Position numbers and translations under genes: made by a program. A DNA stretch of 64,000 nt from Avoscillospira_A sp052117125 (lineage in GTDB: Bacteria > Bacillota > Clostridia > Oscillospirales > Oscillospiraceae), in assembly GCF_052117125.1 (NCBI RefSeq), contig NZ_JBQKJT010000006.1, forward strand, positions 124,001 through 188,000, in the 5' to 3' direction. Shown here piece after piece: positions 1-8,524 of the stretch (position 1 is its first letter; each line of letters opens with the position of its first letter). The notes beneath the pieces were generated by a model. It did no database searches and was not told the DNA's origin. It was given only the letters and a program-made list of their open reading frames with translations.

Positions 1-61
1 TGGGCAGGGCGAAGGTCACCATAGTGGCCGTCACCGGTCCGGTGGTCAAATCCCGTTTCAT
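1..61 (-). CDS. MATE family efflux transporter, N-terminal fragment
   Basis: Only the first 20 codons are inside the window; the gene runs off the left edge. The reverse strand reads MKRDLTTGPVTATMVTFALP, which is the hallmark N-terminus of MATE (multidrug and toxin extrusion) antiporters, where a short cytoplasmic lead with L-T-x-G-P precedes the first membrane helix. A GGAGG lies about 13 bases before the ATG. It is divergent from the acetyltransferase operon. Family assignment rests on the N-terminal motif alone; substrate unknown. Confidence 0.6.
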   Translation of the reverse strand, partial: MKRDLTTGPVTATMVTFALP

Positions 62-220
62 CCTCTGTTCCGTGCCTCCGTCGGATGGAAACCGTCTCCA
101 TCCGCAAATTCCTTTCGTATTCTATCACAGAACCCCCGGCGGGAACAACCGTTCCAAGACAAACCCACACCGGCTTTTTGCCATAGTTTTTAAGCATAAT
201 AAGATATTCTATATAGGTAT

Positions 221-249
221 TTGTTATTCTCTCGGTTGAATGATACAAT
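221..249 (+). promoter_or_regulatory. Promoter of the acetyltransferase operon
   Basis: TTGTTA (221-226) and TACAAT (244-249) are separated by 17 bases, a good vegetative sigma promoter. Transcription would start near 256, leaving a leader of under 30 bases before the ATG at 284. This also argues against any start codon upstream of 256. Confidence 0.6.
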
Positions 250-283
250 TAGATTGAAAAAACCATTGGAACAGGAGCGCAAG

Positions 284-865
284 ATGGAATTAGAAGCATT
301 TTTGAATCATCTGAACAGCGGCGCACCCGTGTCCGGCGGCAGCGAAGCCCATCTGTTCATGCACACCGCCAGCCAGGAGGCCCTGCGCATCACGGCGGAA
401 CTCAATGGCCGGTACCATGAGCCGGAAGAACTGCGGACCCTGTTCTCCCAGCTCATCGGCCAACCGGTGGACGAGACCTTCGGACTGTTTCCGCCCTTTT
501 ACACCGACTGCGGCAAGAACATCCACATCGGCAAGCGGGTCTTTATCAACATGGGCTGTAAATTCCAGGACCAGGGCGGTATTTACATTGGGGACGATAC
601 CCTCATCGGCCACAATGTGGTGCTGGCTACCCTCAACCATGCCATGTCTCCCCGGAATCGGGCCGACATGGTTCCCGCCCCCATTCACATCGGCAACAAA
701 GTCTGGATCGGCGCCGGGGCCATCGTCCTGCCCGGCGTGACCATTGGAGACGGGGCCATTGTGGCCGCCGGTGCCGTGGTCACCAAGGACGTCCCCGAAA
801 ACACCGTTGTCGGCGGCGTGCCTGCCAAACCCATCCGAACCATCAGCGAGGAGGAACTTCCATGA
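284..865 (+). CDS. Maltose/galactoside-type sugar O-acetyltransferase (left-handed beta-helix)
   Basis: 193 aa. Predicted cytoplasmic acetyl-CoA-dependent O-acetyltransferase of the LacA/Maa (LbH_MAT_GAT) family. The N-terminal third is the helical maltose-acetyltransferase cap. The rest is hexapeptide repeat, with the family signature around FLFPPFYTDCGKNIHIG-like residues, then the NHAM segment carrying the catalytic His and the terminal GNKVWIGAGAIVLPGVTIG and GVPAKPIR motifs. The start at 284 is set by AGGAG at 273-277; longer in-frame starts lie inside the promoter. It overlaps the next gene by 4 bases (ATGA). The substrate cannot be told; many relatives have none assigned. Confidence 0.88.
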   Translation: MELEAFLNHLNSGAPVSGGSEAHLFMHTASQEALRITAELNGRYHEPEELRTLFSQLIGQPVDETFGLFPPFYTDCGKNIHIGKRVFINMGCKFQDQGGIYIGDDTLIGHNVVLATLNHAMSPRNRADMVPAPIHIGNKVWIGAGAIVLPGVTIGDGAIVAAGAVVTKDVPENTVVGGVPAKPIRTISEEELP

Positions 866-1401
866 GCAAAACGGTTTTGGTCCTTTCCACCAGCCCCCGG
901 AAGGGCGGCAACTCCGATGCCTTGGCCGACGCCTTTGTCCGCGGCGCCCAGGCGGCCGGAAACCAGGTGGAAAAGATTCCGCTGTACGATAAAACCATCG
1001 GATTCTGCAAGGGCTGTCTCTCCTGTCAGAGCACCCAACGCTGCATCCTGCGGGACGATGCCGACGCCATCACCCAAAAGATGCTGACCGCCGACGTCAT
1101 CGCCTTTGCCACACCCATCTATTATTACGGCATGTGCGGTCAGATGAAAACCCTGCTGGACCGGGCCAATCCCCTGTTCCCTGCCGCATATCAATTCCGG
1201 GACATCTACCTTCTGGCCGCGGCGGCGGAAGCGGACGAACACACCGTGGACGGTGCGGTGACGGGTCTTCAGGGTTGGATTGATTGCTTTGAAAAAGCCC
1301 GTTTCGCCGGAACGGTCTTTGCCGGCGGCGTTACAGCTGTGGGCGAAATTCAGGGACACCCGGCATTGCAGCGGGCCTTTGAAGCCGGTAAAGCAATTTG
1401 A
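862..1401 (+). CDS. NAD(P)H-dependent FMN reductase / iron-sulfur flavoprotein-like
   Basis: 179 aa flavodoxin-fold protein. The N-terminus MSKTVLVLSTSPRKGGNS is the phosphate-binding loop of the FMN_red family, and TPIYYYGMCGQMKTLLDR is the typical second flavin loop. A cysteine cluster CKGCLSCQSTQRC around residues 49-62 resembles the compact Cys motif of archaeal/clostridial iron-sulfur flavoproteins, so a [4Fe-4S] cluster is possible. It probably moves electrons from NAD(P)H or ferredoxin to a small substrate or quinone. It is translationally coupled to the acetyltransferase upstream. Confidence 0.82.
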   Translation: MSKTVLVLSTSPRKGGNSDALADAFVRGAQAAGNQVEKIPLYDKTIGFCKGCLSCQSTQRCILRDDADAITQKMLTADVIAFATPIYYYGMCGQMKTLLDRANPLFPAAYQFRDIYLLAAAAEADEHTVDGAVTGLQGWIDCFEKARFAGTVFAGGVTAVGEIQGHPALQRAFEAGKAI

Positions 1402-1415
1402 GGAGGATTGTGCAT

Positions 1416-2390
1416 ATGAAGTCCAGATACAACGGCTATTCGTTTCCCCTGCGGGAGACCATTACCCGGGAAAAAGTGCGTTTTCGCAACCGCTACGGTA
1501 TCACATTGGTCGGCGACCTGTATTTGCCCCAGGAAAGTGCCGGAACGCTGCCCGCCGTGGCGGTAGCCGGTCCCTTCGGCGCAGTCAAGGAACAGTGCGC
1601 CGGACTGTACGCCGAGGAATTGGCCTCCCGCGGCTTTGCTGCCCTGGCCTTTGACCCCTCCTTTATTGGAGAGAGCGGCGGCGAAGCCCGAAATGTGGCC
1701 TCCCCCGACATCAACACCGAAGATTTCTGCGCCGCGGTGGATTTTCTGTCCACCCGGGACTTTGTGGACCCGGAGCAAATCGGCATTCTGGGCATCTGCG
1801 GGTGGGGCGGTATGGCCCTCAACGCTGCCGCCATGGACACCCGCATCAAAGCCACCGTCACCGCCACCATGTACGACATGACCCGGGTCAACGCCAAGGG
1901 GTATTTTGACGCCGCCGACAGCGCCGACGCCCGATTTGAGACGAAGCAGGCTCTCAACGCCCAGCGGACGGCGGACTATCGCAGCGGCAGCTGCGCCCGG
2001 GCAGGCGGCGTGGTGGACCCGCTGCCGGAGGACGCGCCGTTCTTTGTCAAGGATTATTATGACTACTACAAGACGGAGCGGGGTTACACCGAGCGGTCCT
2101 TGAACTCCAATGACGGTTGGAATGTCACCTCGGCCCTGTCCTTCCTCAACATGCCCATTCTGCGGTACAGCAATGAAATTCGCAGCGCCGTGCTGATGAT
2201 TCACGGGGAAAAGGCCCACTCCTGCTACTTCAGCCGGGACGCCTACGCCGACATGGTAAACGGCAATCCCCATACAGAGAACAAGGAACTGCTGCTGATT
2301 CCCGGTGCGGTCCATACGGACCTCTACGACCGGAAAGATATCATTCCCTTTGACCGGATTACGCAGTTCTTCCAGACGTATTTGCATTAA
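1416..2390 (+). CDS. Alpha/beta hydrolase (dienelactone hydrolase-like, YcjY type)
   Basis: 324 aa. The alpha/beta hydrolase fold is shown by the early G-D-L-Y-L-P strand, the nucleophile elbow GICGWGGMA (a Cys-containing G-x-C-x-G variant rather than G-x-S-x-G), and a C-terminal IPGAVHTDLYD carrying the probable catalytic His. The Cys at the elbow is what dienelactone hydrolases use, supporting that branch. The start at 1416 is chosen because AGGAGG lies at 1401-1406 with 9-base spacing; an in-frame start at 1398 overlaps the previous gene. It sits in the middle of a co-directional operon with redox genes. Substrate unknown. Confidence 0.8.
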   Translation: MKSRYNGYSFPLRETITREKVRFRNRYGITLVGDLYLPQESAGTLPAVAVAGPFGAVKEQCAGLYAEELASRGFAALAFDPSFIGESGGEARNVASPDINTEDFCAAVDFLSTRDFVDPEQIGILGICGWGGMALNAAAMDTRIKATVTATMYDMTRVNAKGYFDAADSADARFETKQALNAQRTADYRSGSCARAGGVVDPLPEDAPFFVKDYYDYYKTERGYTERSLNSNDGWNVTSALSFLNMPILRYSNEIRSAVLMIHGEKAHSCYFSRDAYADMVNGNPHTENKELLLIPGAVHTDLYDRKDIIPFDRITQFFQTYLH

Positions 2391-2408
2391 GTCTACAGGA
2401 GGGATACC

Positions 2409-2960
2409 ATGACGAAGCTGCTTTGCGTGCTTCTGGCCGCACTGGGTCTTTCCGCCTGCGGCACCGCCGGGGAAGCTCCAGCCGACCCCGTCACGCCCCC
2501 ACCCCAGGTATCGGTCGAGGAACCGGAATCCACTGGTTCCGACACGTCTGAGGCGTCGGAACCATCCGATACCGCCGGTTCCGCTGCGGAATCCGAACCC
2601 GGTGCGGAGGAGCCCACCTTGAAAATCACCGTGGGAGACTATGAATTGACAGCCACCTTTGCCGATAACCCCTCCGCCGAGGAATTCCGGGAATTGCTGG
2701 CCCAGGGACCGGTGACCGTGACCATGGAGGATTACGGCGGCTTTGAAAAGGTCGGCCCCCTGGGCACGATGCTAACCCGCAGCGATACGCAGATCACCAC
2801 GGAACCCGGCGACGTCATTCTATACCAAGGCAATCAAATTACCATCTATTACGGCACCAACTCCTGGAACTTTACCCGGCTGGCCCGCATCGACGATCCC
2901 ACGGACTTGCTGGAAAAGCTGGGAGAAGGCATCGTACAGGTCACATTTTCTCTTTCCTAG
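2409..2960 (+). CDS. Cyclophilin-like-fold lipoprotein
   Basis: 183 aa. The signal peptide ends in the lipobox LSAC (Cys about residue 17), followed by a Ser/Glu/Pro-rich linker to about residue 72. The remaining ~110 residues (ITVGDYELTATFADNPSA onward, with MEDYGGFEKVGPLG and GDVILYQGNQITIYYG) match the small cyclophilin-like domain family (Cyclophil_like2 type). In such operons this domain often accompanies flavodoxins, reductases and cupin proteins; its activity is not established. Good AGGAGG site 8 bases before the ATG. Predicted to be anchored to the outer face of the membrane. Confidence 0.75.
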   Translation: MTKLLCVLLAALGLSACGTAGEAPADPVTPPPQVSVEEPESTGSDTSEASEPSDTAGSAAESEPGAEEPTLKITVGDYELTATFADNPSAEEFRELLAQGPVTVTMEDYGGFEKVGPLGTMLTRSDTQITTEPGDVILYQGNQITIYYGTNSWNFTRLARIDDPTDLLEKLGEGIVQVTFSLS

Positions 2961-2974
2961 GAGGGATTTTTCAT

Positions 2975-3727
2975 ATGGCAGTCAAACAGACGGCGGGCAG
3001 AGACGCATTGGGCCGGTTTGCACCCAAATTTGCCCAGCTCAATGACGATGTATTATTCGGCGAGGTCTGGAGCCGGGAAGAGGCTCTTTCCCTGCGGGAC
3101 CGTTCTCTGGTCACGGTGGTGGCCCTGATGTCCCAGGGTCTGGTGGACAGTTCCTTTCAATACCATCTGACCACCGCCAAACAGAACGGCATCACCCGAC
3201 AGGAAATCGCGGAAATTCTCACCCATGCGGCATTTTACGCCGGATGGCCCAAGGCCTGGGCGGCGTTCCGCATGGCCACGGCGGTCTGGACAGAGGACGG
3301 CGAGACGGACGAAAAGGCCCGGCACCAGCAGGCCATGGTCTTTCCCATCGGCGCGCCCAACGACGGATTTGCCCAGTATTTTGTGGGGCAGAGCTATTTG
3401 CAGCCCCTTGCCACCGGTCCGGTGGGGGTATACAATGTGACCTTTGAACCGGGCTGCCGCAACAACTGGCACATCCATCAGGCCCAGCAGGGCGGCGGTC
3501 AGATGCTGCTCTGCGTAGCCGGTCGCGGTTATTATCAGGAGTGGGGCCAACCGGCACGGGAACTGCATCCCGGCGATGTGGTCAACATCCCCACCGGCGT
3601 CAAGCACTGGCACGGCGCCGCCCCCGACAGTTGGTTCTCCCATCTGGCCCTGGAGGTCCCCGGCGTGAACTGCTCCAACCAATGGTTGGAGCCCGTCTCC
3701 GACGAGGACTACAATAAGCTGGGCTAA
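2975..3727 (+). CDS. Carboxymuconolactone decarboxylase-cupin fusion protein
   Basis: 250 aa with two domains. Residues ~15-110 form an AhpD/CMD-like helical domain (RDRSLVTVVALMSQG, then HLTTAKQNGITRQEIAEILTHAAFYAGWPKAW). The region lacks the CxxC of true AhpD peroxidase partners. Residues ~135-240 form a cupin with metal-binding His residues (NNWHIHQ and GVKHWHGAAPD). Such fusions are common in anaerobes next to NADPH reductases and cyclophilin-like proteins. Last gene of the operon that begins at 284; a strong terminator follows. Function likely detoxification or small-molecule decarboxylation, unproven. Confidence 0.83.
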   Translation: MAVKQTAGRDALGRFAPKFAQLNDDVLFGEVWSREEALSLRDRSLVTVVALMSQGLVDSSFQYHLTTAKQNGITRQEIAEILTHAAFYAGWPKAWAAFRMATAVWTEDGETDEKARHQQAMVFPIGAPNDGFAQYFVGQSYLQPLATGPVGVYNVTFEPGCRNNWHIHQAQQGGGQMLLCVAGRGYYQEWGQPARELHPGDVVNIPTGVKHWHGAAPDSWFSHLALEVPGVNCSNQWLEPVSDEDYNKLG

Positions 3728-3755
3728 AATAACATCCCCATGCTGCCACCATCAG

Positions 3756-3794
3756 CAAAGCCGCCCACGGATGCAAATTCCGTGGGCGGCTTTG
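3756..3794 (+). terminator. Intrinsic terminator of the 284-3727 operon
   Basis: A perfect 15-bp stem (3756-3770 with 3780-3794) encloses a 9-base loop, CAAAGCCGCCCACGG pairing with its complement. It lies 28 bases after the CMD-cupin stop. The T-tract is short. Confidence 0.75.
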
Positions 3795-4090
3795 TCTGCG
3801 ACCATGTCTCCGGCCCGTTCCGGAACTTGATTTCTATACTGCGGATTTCCAGTTGCTATTTCACGCCATGGCGGCTTACCAGAGTTGTTTGGTTGGACTG
3901 ACCTGTGTCATTGTGGAATCCCTATACGTTCAGACCGCCGTTTTATGCCGCCCGGCCCCCTGTTTTTCGACCCTTTTCATCCCCTTGGTCCGCTTATTTT
4001 ATTGGAAAATCCATCCATCCCCCTGCCCGCTGGAGCGGTGGTACCCGTTGGACGAATTCCATACAATATTATCGTAGAAACATACATTTG

Positions 4091-4119
4091 TTGACTTGCA
4101 AACGCTATGTGCATATGAT
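4091..4119 (+). promoter_or_regulatory. Promoter of the chemoreceptor gene, with long leader
   Basis: TTGACT (4091-4096) and TATGAT (4114-4119) with 17-base spacing. The leader from about 4126 to 4298 is ~170 bases and contains several short G/C-rich complementary stretches (for example CTGCGTGCGCAG near 4222) but no riboswitch class I can name. The stretch 3795-4090 before it holds no gene I can support. Confidence 0.65.
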
Positions 4120-4298
4120 AGAATTAGCATACAAATATTGTTACTTCATCTGTCCCTTGGAGCTGGCTGGAGGCAGGAGCTGTACGCCCCACGTCGGTGA
4201 AGGCCGGCAAGCTGTGCCGTCTGCGTGCGCAGTTTCTCGATGGACACCCTGAAAAATGAGTAAAAATACAGTGATTTTCCAAAAGGAGAGAGGAACGT

Positions 4299-6137
4299 AT
4301 GGAAAAAACGCAGTCGGGCATTTCGGTCAAAAAGAGCATCCGCAGGCGGATTCTGGATGGATACTTTAAGGTACTCCTGCCGTCCGTTCTGCTGGGTGTA
4401 ATCACAATTATATTTCTGGGCGTACTGTTTAAATTCTATGGAAATACCACCACAATGGACGCGGACCGAGCAGAGATTTCCAACACCATCTCCGCCCATT
4501 ATCAGTGGCGCTCCGATCTCATCAACAGTCTGGAAACCGGCTCCGCTTTTACAGGCAGCCTCAATTCCAAAACCTGTTCTTTCGGCCAATGGCTGAGTGA
4601 TTACCAGGCCAGCGGGGAGGCCGGCCAGATCGGCGCGACGGCGCAGCGCATTTCCAAAACCCATGATGAAATCCACAGTCTGGCCGAAGAACTGCTCAAT
4701 CTGCGCAGTACCGATCCAGATCTTGCGGTGGAGCGTTTCTTCTCGGAGTTGGACCCCAAAACCGCCGATGTGATTGACGGGCTGTATGAAATCGACAGCA
4801 TGTACTCTGCAAAGATTGCCGATAATATCCGCAGCTTTGAATCGCTGATGACCACGATTATTGTAATCATTGTAATTACAATCTTTGCCATCATTGCTTT
4901 CTCCTACTGGTACGGCAGAAGATTGGCCAGACAAATTGCGGCCCCCGTCATGATGATTGCCGACTGGTCCAAAGACCTGTCCATGGGTTCCGTCGATCTG
5001 GAAATTGCCGGTGACAAACTCTCCCAGATGGAGAAGGAAAACGCAGACAACGAAGTGGGCCTGATGATTTCCGCTTTCCACGTCATGGCGGACAACATCC
5101 GGGAGAATGTATCGGTGGTGCAGCGCATTGCCGACGGTGATATGACCGCTTTCGTCAAGATTCGTTCCCGTCGCGACAGTCTGGGCAGAAGCCTGTACCG
5201 TCTGGTGCAGTCCAACGACATCATGTTCAATGAGATTGTGGACTCCGCCCATTCCGTGGCAGCCGGCGCCGATGAAATCGCCACCGCCAGCCATATGCTG
5301 GCCGAAAGCAGCACCGTGCAGGCGGCTGCGGCGCAAAGTCTGTCCGATGAGATGAAGCACGTCAGCGAACTCATCCACTTCAATGATGAGCAGGCACAGT
5401 CCGCCTATGAACTCACCAAGGCCATCGAGGCTGATCTGAAGACCAGTGACGAGCATATGAAGGTGCTGTATGATTCGGTCATTCAGATGCGTGAAGCTTC
5501 CAAGAAGATCTCTTCCGTAATGAAGGCCATTGACGACATCACCTTTGAGACCAACATTCTGGCCCTGAACGCCGCCATTGAGGCGGCCCGTGCAGGCGCC
5601 GCCGGCAAGGGCTTTGCCGTGGTTGCCGATGAGGTCCGTGCCCTGGCTATGAAGAGTGCCGAGGCCGCTCAGGAAAGCCACCAGCTCATTGAGAACAGCA
5701 TCAAGCAGACGGAGCACGGCTCCAATCTGGCAACCGAATCCGCTGCCATCTTTGAAGGCATCCATAAGAAAATCGCACAGATTGTTGAAATCGTCGAGAA
5801 GGTTTCCGGCTTGTCCACCGACCAGCTGCACAGCATTCAGCAGGTTACAAACTCGGTGTCCCAGATCACCGAGGCGGCCACCAAAAACGCCGCCATCAGC
5901 GAGGAATCGGACGCTTCCAGCCAGGAGATGCGCAATCAGGCAGCGTTTCTGCGGGATAAGATGCAGCACTTCAATCTGCGTAAGCGTGAAAAGGGCAAGG
6001 CCTATATTCCCGATGAAAAGCAGTATGATTCGGAATTCATTGAGTATGCCAATAAGGCGTACCACCTCAAGGAAACCACCGGTCACTACGGAAACGAGTA
6101 CATCGACCCCAGCGGACGTGACACGGACGCCAACTAA
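4299..6137 (+). CDS. Methyl-accepting chemotaxis protein with extracellular CZB-type zinc-binding domain
   Basis: 612 aa chemoreceptor. Membrane helices at about residues 24-46 and 184-206 bracket an external sensor region. That region carries the chemoreceptor zinc-binding pattern: HYQW (His67, Trp70), CSFGQW (Cys93, Trp98) and HDEIH (His122, His126), giving the three-His/one-Cys ligand set of CZB domains. A HAMP-like linker follows (~208-280), then a long signalling coiled coil with the conserved tip NILALNAAIEAARAGAAGKG. There is no C-terminal CheR/CheB-binding pentapeptide. Known CZB proteins sense zinc or HOCl; sensing of zinc or oxidants here is inference. No che genes are adjacent. Start supported by AAAGGAGAG. 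Confidence 0.9.
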   Translation: MEKTQSGISVKKSIRRRILDGYFKVLLPSVLLGVITIIFLGVLFKFYGNTTTMDADRAEISNTISAHYQWRSDLINSLETGSAFTGSLNSKTCSFGQWLSDYQASGEAGQIGATAQRISKTHDEIHSLAEELLNLRSTDPDLAVERFFSELDPKTADVIDGLYEIDSMYSAKIADNIRSFESLMTTIIVIIVITIFAIIAFSYWYGRRLARQIAAPVMMIADWSKDLSMGSVDLEIAGDKLSQMEKENADNEVGLMISAFHVMADNIRENVSVVQRIADGDMTAFVKIRSRRDSLGRSLYRLVQSNDIMFNEIVDSAHSVAAGADEIATASHMLAESSTVQAAAAQSLSDEMKHVSELIHFNDEQAQSAYELTKAIEADLKTSDEHMKVLYDSVIQMREASKKISSVMKAIDDITFETNILALNAAIEAARAGAAGKGFAVVADEVRALAMKSAEAAQESHQLIENSIKQTEHGSNLATESAAIFEGIHKKIAQIVEIVEKVSGLSTDQLHSIQQVTNSVSQITEAATKNAAISEESDASSQEMRNQAAFLRDKMQHFNLRKREKGKAYIPDEKQYDSEFIEYANKAYHLKETTGHYGNEYIDPSGRDTDAN

Positions 6138-6159
6138 AGAACAAAGGATACTGTACATA

Positions 6160-6197
6160 GAAAAAGCGATTTTCTCCAACGAGAAAATCGCTTTTTC
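6160..6197 (+). terminator. Terminator after the chemoreceptor gene
   Basis: A 17-bp perfect stem (6160-6176 with 6181-6197), loop CAAC, ending in a T-run on the plus strand and a matching A-run on the other side, so it may work in both directions. Confidence 0.85.
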
Positions 6198-6345
6198 GTG
6201 TATCCACCAGAATCCTATTCAGGACATCATCAGACCGCATCTGATACAATCTACTGCCGAGGATTTTACTCTTTGGCGCGGTATACAACACTCCGTGGAA
6301 TTTACCAATGTTCTAATTAGCGGTTTCAGCCCTAGCGATAGACTG

Positions 6346-6376
6346 AGCCCCACCGGATTCCTGATCCGGTGGGGCT
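6346..6376. terminator. Hairpin in the gap between chemoreceptor and sialic-acid operon
   Basis: A 13-bp perfect stem (6346-6358 with 6364-6376, AGCCCCACCGGAT and complement) with a 5-base loop. It lies about 170 bases beyond the stop of the minus-strand oxidoreductase and could end that operon, but lacks a clear T-tract. Nothing else recognisable is seen in 6198-6545. Confidence 0.45.
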
Positions 6377-6545
6377 TCCATGCTGTACGGGATACTGTGC
6401 GATTCTTTGATGGTATGTCAGAATTTCAATATGGACAGGCTGTTTTCAGCAACACTTTGGTAAATGCACTTGCCGGAAGAATCCCATGAAATTTTTCCAT
6501 CTGAATTATCACAATTTCTCCGTGTCATCCGTTTGTATTTCCAGA

Positions 6546-7655
6546 TTACTTTGTGATTTCCGACACAGCGACTTTGCGGTTTTCCTTGAGCGACAGTGTG
6601 CAGGCATCTGCCGTTGCAATGGATGCTCTGGCAGCGCTGCCATTCAGCAGCGGCTTAAATTCATCCGTTACCTCGGCGCCATGCATGATGCTGTTGAGAT
6701 ACTCCATCTCCATTTCCATAATACCATGGAGCCACATGGGCGGCTTTTTGCCGGGTTTACCGTACAGTACGGCGCCATCCATTTCCATTTTCGTATGATA
6801 GGTCAGTGTGCGGTCGTCGTCCTCCTCCTTGGTACGATGGAGCAGGAAATGTTCCTCGCCCTCTTCCGTTCGCAGCGTCACACCGGTATCCTTCATATCC
6901 AGCCGGATCGCACCCTTGGTTCCCTGAATCAGCAGATAGTGCTCACTCCACCGGAATGCCGAGCCATATTCCAGCACAGCGTATGTACTGTTTCCGAATT
7001 CCAGTGTAATGAACAGCATGTCGTCCTCGTCACCGAAGTGCTCACCCTTATGGGCCACATTGCCGCCCACCATGGTGGCCTCTGTAGCCGGTCCCATGAT
7101 AAACTGAATGCAATCCAGCTCATGGATATGGTGATACAGATGGCCACCGGACTTGGCGCGAATCTTCTTCCAACTGACCGACTCCTGCTGCTGTTCCCAA
7201 CCGTTACGGGCAGAGTGACAATAGAGCACCTTACCGATTCGGCCCTCGTTGATCATCTGCTTGGCCAGACGAACACCGTTGAAGAAGTTCATCACATGGC
7301 CGGCCATAAAGGTCACGCCATTTTCTTCGGCGGTCTTTACCATCTCATCACAGTCGTGATACGACAGGGCAATCGGTTTTTCGCAAAAAACGTTTTTGTG
7401 ATGCTTCGCCGCACAGATGACCGGGTCCTTGTGGAGATAGTTGGGCGATGCCACTACAACCACATCCACATCCTCACGGCCACAGAGGGTATCCAGATCG
7501 GTCTCCACATCGCATCCCAGCTCCTGTGCAACGGTCTGGGCGTTATCCGGGTCCAGCACGGCAATCAGGTTTGCGCCGTCCATTTTCTGAATGATGCGCC
7601 CCAATTCCGCGCCAAAATACCCTGTGCCAACGATTGCATATCCTATGGTTTTCAT
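6546..7655 (-). CDS. Gfo/Idh/MocA oxidoreductase, candidate NanOx (2,7-anhydro-Neu5Ac processing)
   Basis: 369 aa. The N-terminal Rossmann fold (YAIVGTGYFGAELGRI) binds NAD(P). EKPIAL carries the family's conserved Lys, and GGHLYHHIHELD is the His-rich active-site stretch. The last gene of the sialidase-importer operon, one base from the permease stop. In Ruminococcus gnavus and E. coli (YjhC) a member of this family, NanOx, turns 2,7-anhydro-Neu5Ac into Neu5Ac through a transient NAD-dependent redox step; the same neighbourhood makes that role likely here, by inference. The ATG at 7655 is preferred over an upstream GTG because AAAGGAG lies directly before it. Confidence 0.82.
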   Translation of the reverse strand: MKTIGYAIVGTGYFGAELGRIIQKMDGANLIAVLDPDNAQTVAQELGCDVETDLDTLCGREDVDVVVVASPNYLHKDPVICAAKHHKNVFCEKPIALSYHDCDEMVKTAEENGVTFMAGHVMNFFNGVRLAKQMINEGRIGKVLYCHSARNGWEQQQESVSWKKIRAKSGGHLYHHIHELDCIQFIMGPATEATMVGGNVAHKGEHFGDEDDMLFITLEFGNSTYAVLEYGSAFRWSEHYLLIQGTKGAIRLDMKDTGVTLRTEEGEEHFLLHRTKEEDDDRTLTYHTKMEMDGAVLYGKPGKKPPMWLHGIMEMEMEYLNSIMHGAEVTDEFKPLLNGSAARASIATADACTLSLKENRKVAVSEITK

Positions 7656-7676
7656 GATGTTATCTCCTTTTTTCAC

Positions 7677-8522
7677 TCATTTTACCGCGCCGGCTGCCAA
7701 ACCACCGGCAATTTTCTTTTGAATCAGCATGAAAAAGATCACAGAGGGAATCACAACCACGGCCGAGGCCGCCATCATGACGCCCCAGTCCAAAACTTCC
7801 TGGCCTTCCAGGGATTTCAGCGCCACTGCCACGGTGGCCTTTTCGCTGCTGTTGATCAGAATCAGAGAATAGAGGAACTCATTCCACGCATTGATAAAGG
7901 TGTAAATCGCTACAGCCACGATACTGGGCGCCACAATCGGCAGCACCACTCTGTAAAAAACCTGGAGCTTGTTGGCGCCGTCTATCCTTGCCGCCTCTTC
8001 AATGCCGATGGGTACGGTCTGGAAAAATCCCACCAGCAGCCAGATGGCGTAGGGTACGGAGAACGACATATAGACAATAACCAATCCGATGCGATTATTC
8101 ATCATGCCAAATTTGCCCATGATGATGGAATAGGGCACGGCCAGCAGAATCGGCGGGAACATATAGGTCGTGATCAGCACTCGTGTGAGCTTTCGGCCGA
8201 ATTTGGGGAAAAATCGCACGATGCCGTAAGCACCCAATGCCGAAATGGCAATTGCCACCAATGTGGTGCTGAGCGCCACCAGAACGCTGTTGCCCACATT
8301 TCTGCCGAAGTTCAACTGTTCAAAGACAATTCTGAAATTCTCAAAGGTAATGTGGGTTGGGAAAAATACCGTCGGGTCGCCTGCCAGTTCGCTCTTGCTT
8401 TTGACCGACGACAGAAGAATCCACACCAGCGGGAACGCCGCGACAATGGCCAACAGCGTAAGATAGATATAACTGATGGTGGTACCGAACCAGCCTCTTC
8501 GCAAAAACTTCTTTTTGCCCAT
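7677..8522 (-). CDS. Carbohydrate ABC transporter permease, MalG type
   Basis: 281 aa with about six membrane helices and the CUT1 EAA loop EEAARIDGANKLQVFYRVVLP-like near residue 190, which docks the ATPase. The C-terminus AAGAVK is typical for MalG-type subunits. The start at 8522 follows AAAGGAGG. It overlaps the partner permease start region by nothing but is separated by 2 bases. No ATPase is encoded nearby, so the importer probably shares a multitask MsmK/MsiK-type ATPase. Substrate is inferred to be sialic acid or 2,7-anhydro-Neu5Ac. Confidence 0.9.
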   Translation of the reverse strand: MGKKKFLRRGWFGTTISYIYLTLLAIVAAFPLVWILLSSVKSKSELAGDPTVFFPTHITFENFRIVFEQLNFGRNVGNSVLVALSTTLVAIAISALGAYGIVRFFPKFGRKLTRVLITTYMFPPILLAVPYSIIMGKFGMMNNRIGLVIVYMSFSVPYAIWLLVGFFQTVPIGIEEAARIDGANKLQVFYRVVLPIVAPSIVAVAIYTFINAWNEFLYSLILINSSEKATVAVALKSLEGQEVLDWGVMMAASAVVVIPSVIFFMLIQKKIAGGLAAGAVK

Positions 8523-8524
8523 TC

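Noticed and set aside
24..239. Possible 71-aa gene at the left end
   Set aside because: No ribosome site, overlaps the divergent MATE start and the promoter at 221-249.
4146..6179. A 677-codon open frame opposite the chemoreceptor
   Set aside because: Antisense shadow of a gene with obvious chemoreceptor motifs; begins within the terminator hairpin.
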